Shown here: positions 61,368-64,000 of the stretch, in pieces
How positions within the stretch are numbered: position 1 is the stretch's first letter
How the letters are laid out: every line of letters begins with the position of its first letter
Origin: an uncultured Oscillospiraceae bacterium
GTDB taxonomy: Bacteria > Bacillota > Clostridia > Oscillospirales > Oscillospiraceae
Length of the DNA stretch: 64,000 nucleotides
Direction of reading: 5' to 3'
Assembly: GCA_948616425.1 (NCBI GenBank)
Contig: CAPGBJ010000073.1
Location: 49,621 to 113,620, forward strand
Made by a program: the position numbers and the translations under genes
Notes under the pieces: generated by a model
The model's database searches: none
The model's input: only the letters and a program-made list of their open reading frames with translations
What the model was told of the DNA's origin: nothing

Positions 61368-61694
61368 TTATTGGGACAAAATCAGCACGCCGGCCAGGAT
61401 GGCGGCCACACCGACCAGCTTCTGTCGAGTGATTCGCTCCCCCAGAAAGGAGGCGGACAGCGCAAGGGACCAGATATAGGTGATGGCGGTCATAGGGTAG
61501 AGGACAGAGTAGGGCAGATGGCGCAGCAGCAGGATATTGAGGAGCGCCCCAATCAGATAAAAGGTCCCGCCCAGGTAGATTCTGGGATTCCGAAACACAC
61601 AGGCCAGGCCGTTTACTTGGTCCATCCCGGCCTTGAGGAAAAAAGCGCCTAGGGCTCCGATCAAGGTCATAGCCAGTACAGCCAAGTAGATCAC
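61368..61694 (-). CDS. EamA/SMR-like small membrane protein, second subunit
   Basis: 108 residues from GTG 61694, which overlaps the previous stop (GTGA). Four predicted helices; the C-terminal half LPYSVLYPMTAITYIWSLAL followed by GERITRQKLVGVAAILAGVL is characteristic of EamA/ArnE-type half-transporters. It pairs with the preceding gene, like the ArnE/ArnF heterodimer that flips undecaprenyl-phosphate-aminoarabinose. Context suggests flipping of a polyprenyl-phosphate-linked pentose across the membrane. Confidence 0.8.
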   Translation of the reverse strand: MIYLAVLAMTLIGALGAFFLKAGMDQVNGLACVFRNPRIYLGGTFYLIGALLNILLLRHLPYSVLYPMTAITYIWSLALSASFLGERITRQKLVGVAAILAGVLILSQ

Positions 61695-62044
61695 AGCTTT
61701 TCTGCCCCCCTTGAGGTGCTCAGACAGACTAGACCGGCCGTAATGACGGCGATGCCGAGCAGTTTGTTGGTGGAAATATCCTCTTGCAGTACCAGAGCGC
61801 CCAAAATAATAGATAGGATGTATCCGGCGCTGAGCATGGGATGGAGTACTGACAGCTCCCCGAAGCGCATGGCGGCCATCATCAGCAGAGCGCCGCAGCC
61901 ATAGAGGAAGAACCCGGCCAACAGGAACAACAGGGAGTCCCGATTGGAGGCCAGCTTCCAGCACAGCTGGCCGGTGCAGGTGAGCAGGGCGGAAGTCAGC
62001 ATCAGGGCGATGCCGGCCGGCAGGCAATTTTTCTTGTCTTGCAT
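61691..62044 (-). CDS. EamA/SMR-like small membrane protein, first subunit
   Basis: 117 residues with four helices (LPAGIALMLTSALLTCTGQL, LLAGFFLYGCGALLMMAAM, LHPMLSAGYILSIILGALVL, KLLGIAVITAGLVCL). The layout matches one half of a DMT-superfamily pair, including LQEDISTNKLLGIAVI before the last helix. It is encoded directly after the HAD phosphatase and overlaps its partner. Probable flippase subunit for the lipid-linked sugar made by the upstream enzymes; other small-molecule efflux remains possible. Confidence 0.8.
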   Translation of the reverse strand: MQDKKNCLPAGIALMLTSALLTCTGQLCWKLASNRDSLLFLLAGFFLYGCGALLMMAAMRFGELSVLHPMLSAGYILSIILGALVLQEDISTNKLLGIAVITAGLVCLSTSRGAEKL

Positions 62045-62060
62045 ATGCTACAGATACACC

Positions 62061-62630
62061 TCATTTCATCAACTCGGCGGGCCAGGGCAGAGGCACTCCG
62101 CCCTTGACCAGGAAGGCGCGGCCAGCTAGGCGGGCCAAAGGGGCGTCAGAGCGGGAGTCGGAATAAAATTCCTCTACCGGCGTGTTGGGATATGCCTGGC
62201 TCAGCCGGGCCACCTTCTCTTCTCCCCGACAGTTGGGACCTAACAGAGCCCCGGTTTTCGGGGACACTGGGGAGGCGATGCCGGTGACCCCCAGTTCTCT
62301 ACAGATGGGGAGGATCAAAAATTCTGGTGAGGCCGAGATAATCAGGTCATCCCTCCTCCTTCGCTCTAGATACCAGGAATAAATTTGAGAGCGGTGGACC
62401 TGCCAGAAGGCGGACACCGCCCCTTCCACATCGGGGACGTGGCGCAGAAAGCGGTAGAACCGCTCCTTAAAGGACTCCCGACTACACAGCCCCGCGTGAA
62501 ACAGCGCCCCTGAAAAAGCGGCCCAGGGCAGGGGGAGCAGGGCGCTGGGATGGCGGCCGGCGCAGAAGCGCCAGAAATCCAGAGTGCTGTCTCCAGGGTA
62601 GATGGTATGGTCAAAGTCGTATACGTTCAC
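62061..62630 (-). CDS. HAD-superfamily (subfamily IB-like) phosphatase
   Basis: 189 residues from GTG 62630 (GGAGG 7 bases upstream). Catalytic DxD motif in VYDFDHTIYPGDST (D5, D7), motif II serine in DLIISASPEF, and a C-terminal FYSDSRSDAPLA that fits the metal-binding motif. It is encoded between the UbiA-family phosphoribosyltransferase and the EamA pair. The likely job is to dephosphorylate polyprenyl-phosphoryl-5-phosphoribose, the step that follows DPPR synthase in the mycobacterial pathway. Confidence 0.82.
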   Translation of the reverse strand: MNVYDFDHTIYPGDSTLDFWRFCAGRHPSALLPLPWAAFSGALFHAGLCSRESFKERFYRFLRHVPDVEGAVSAFWQVHRSQIYSWYLERRRRDDLIISASPEFLILPICRELGVTGIASPVSPKTGALLGPNCRGEEKVARLSQAYPNTPVEEFYSDSRSDAPLARLAGRAFLVKGGVPLPWPAELMK

Positions 62631-62641
62631 ATTTGCCTCCG

Positions 62642-63526
62642 TTATTGTCCAGGTGAATAGATCAGGAAGACCATCACCAGGGCAAAGAGTACCCCCAGAA
62701 GGAGAAGCGCCTTATCATGCATGACCACATCCACCGGGTCGCCATAGGAGTTGGACTCGATGTCCGCGCTGTATTTCATCAGGATGATAATGACAATGGG
62801 CACAGTCCAAATCAGTTTGTCGGTGCCATACTTGGCGGCTACCTGGGCGTCGGCGCTCCACAGGGCGTAGAAGGTGATGGCCAGGGTGAGGCACAGATAC
62901 ATAAACTTGTCCAGAAAGTCGTAGGAGTAGTACTGGAGCACCTTCCGGGTATTGCCCAGGGTTTTGGTCAGCTCGTTGCGCCGCTTGCCCAGGCCGAGGT
63001 AGAAGGACAGGGAAAACACGGTGAGATAGACCCAGGCGGAGGTGCTGGAACCCACAATAGCGGCGCCGTAGATCACCCGCAGGACGAAGCCCATCACCAG
63101 CAGCACGATGTCCAGAAAGGGGATGTGCTTGAGCCCCAGACTGTAGCCCAGATTGACTGCGAAGTAGGCCAGCATGAAGGGCAGGCCGCGTCCGCCGCAG
63201 GCCGCCAGATGGATGGTCAGAGCGGCGGCGAAGAGCGCAGCCGCTAGCACCCAGGCGGCTGGGATGGGGACAGCGCCCGAGGCAATGGGCCGGTGCCGCT
63301 TTACCTCGTGCTGCCGGTCGGCCTCCACGTCCCGAATGTCGTTGAGGACATAGACCGCGGAGGTGAGCAGGCAGAAGGCAACAAATCCCATCAGGGCCTG
63401 GGTCAGTACTGGGGGGTTGAATAGGTTGCGGTCGAAGGTGATGGAGACGAAAATAAGAAAATTTTTGATATAGTGCTTGGGCCGCATCAGTTTGATGAAA
63501 TCTAGCGGTCGGGCCTTTTTACTCAT
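62642..63526 (-). CDS. UbiA-family decaprenyl-phosphate phosphoribosyltransferase-like protein
   Basis: 294 residues with eight to nine membrane helices. The aspartate-rich motif LNDIRDVEADRQHEVKRHRP (N62, D63, D66, D70) and the opening FIKLMRPKHYIKNFLIF match 5-phosphoribosyl-diphosphate:decaprenyl-phosphate phosphoribosyltransferase, the first enzyme of polyprenyl-phosphoryl-arabinose or ribose synthesis in mycobacteria. GGAGGTCAGCTGAC precedes ATG 63526. It heads a four-gene minus-strand operon with a HAD phosphatase and a flippase pair. A quinone-type prenyltransferase is less likely given the neighbours. Confidence 0.85.
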   Translation of the reverse strand: MSKKARPLDFIKLMRPKHYIKNFLIFVSITFDRNLFNPPVLTQALMGFVAFCLLTSAVYVLNDIRDVEADRQHEVKRHRPIASGAVPIPAAWVLAAALFAAALTIHLAACGGRGLPFMLAYFAVNLGYSLGLKHIPFLDIVLLVMGFVLRVIYGAAIVGSSTSAWVYLTVFSLSFYLGLGKRRNELTKTLGNTRKVLQYYSYDFLDKFMYLCLTLAITFYALWSADAQVAAKYGTDKLIWTVPIVIIILMKYSADIESNSYGDPVDVVMHDKALLLLGVLFALVMVFLIYSPGQ

Positions 63527-64000
63527 GTCAGCTGACCTCCTGTCTGTGTTCTGTATGGTGGGAGAGACGCCGCTGTTTCGCCGTCTGAGATGGCCAGGAT
63601 GGCGGCGGGAAGGTGAAGCAGGTCAACGGGGAAGCCGACCAGGGAGAGGTGTGTGGAGAGGGCGGGCGCAAAGAGTATCGTGTTGCGCAGAAATAGTTCC
63701 AGCGACAGAAGACCGCGTTCCATGTCCCTCTGGCTGAGAGCGGGCGTAACAAGGCCTCTTTCAAATCATATCACCGATGATGAAAGATATAACTAACTTA
63801 TTAATATATCATATCAGGCAGAAATTGACAAGGAAATTATACACTCCTCTTGTTTTTCTCTTGTAAGTTTGTCAAAGAAATTGGACAAGGAGCTCAAGAG
63901 GAGAGAGCCAAGCGAGAGGTCTCATCGGAAGGTTGTTGGAACGGCGGTTATGCACAGCGAGTTGTTTCTGAAAGTCAGGCAGAGAGAAGAAAGAGTGGAG
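63527..64000. other. Gene-free right edge of window
   Basis: 474 bases upstream of the UbiA-family gene. An AT-rich block (63765-63870) should hold its promoter; AGTGTATAATTTCC on the minus strand contains a TATAAT. No supported gene starts before the window ends. Confidence 0.45.

Noticed and set aside
63528..63764. Minus-strand 78-codon frame upstream of the UbiA-family gene
   Set aside because: Composition and content look like chance; no ribosome site or conserved pattern, and it lies in the expected promoter and leader region.

Overview
The window looks like a chromosomal segment of a GC-rich, low-oxygen Firmicute of the class Clostridia, most plausibly an Oscillospiraceae relative (Flavonifractor / Pseudoflavonifractor / Lawsonibacter type). 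This is inferred from strong AGGAGG-type ribosome binding sites, a clostridial acpP-acc-fab operon using FabK instead of FabI, RNase J, DUF1653, a CmpB-type membrane protein, sigma-54 and TAXI-TRAP transport. No rRNA, transposase, phage or CRISPR locus is present. Coding density is high and most genes are in clear operons.

Layout. 1-9.4 kb: the end of a lipoate ligase gene, a PrpR-type sigma-54 activator, a LysR regulator, a split transketolase plus a 3-hydroxyisobutyrate-dehydrogenase-like enzyme, and a TAXI TRAP transporter. Together these look like an unassigned catabolic cluster. 9.8-13.9 kb (minus): an operon of an AbgB-like M20 amidohydrolase, two small membrane proteins (one DUF5058) and glutaminase, probably for uptake and hydrolysis of glutamine or glutamate conjugates. 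14.0-16.2 kb: GH36 alpha-galactosidase. 16.5-27.8 kb: a complete type II fatty-acid operon (acpP, accBCDA, fabH, fabK, a FabX-like NPD flavoprotein with a four-cysteine cluster, fabD, fabG, fabF, fabZ and a MarR/FabT-like regulator) behind a strong promoter with a perfect palindrome at the predicted start of transcription. 27.9-38.3 kb: L-arabinose module, with divergent AraR, a sugar ABC transporter with two different permeases, an FGGY kinase, AraA and AraD.

38.6-48.3 kb: AEC carrier, a FIST protein with a soluble MCP-like partner, rpoN, rpiB, ribonuclease J and a nucleotidyltransferase fused to a degenerate phosphomutase. 48.3-56.8 kb: small conserved genes (DUF1653, ArsC-like, WYL regulator, NfeD plus SPFH, polysaccharide deacetylase, CmpB), a secreted Cys/His-rich tandem-repeat protein, an aspartate carbamoyltransferase with a PyrI-like zinc tail, and a DUF4261 protein. 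56.9-57.8 kb: five tRNA genes (Gly, Arg, His, Gln, Lys). 58.2-60.8 kb: an AT-rich island directly after the tRNA cluster with four tightly coupled genes (unknown tail-anchored protein, P-loop protein, GNAT, ASCH). It is the best candidate here for an undescribed system. 61.3-63.5 kb (minus): decaprenyl-phosphoryl-ribose-like genes (UbiA-family phosphoribosyltransferase, HAD phosphatase, paired EamA/SMR flippase-like proteins).

A family of about 166-bp elements with 20-bp terminal inverted repeats occurs three times (about 13.9, 25.3 and 55.8 kb). It resembles a MITE or other non-autonomous repeat; one copy lies inside the fatty-acid operon and another supplies the stop codon of the alpha-galactosidase gene.
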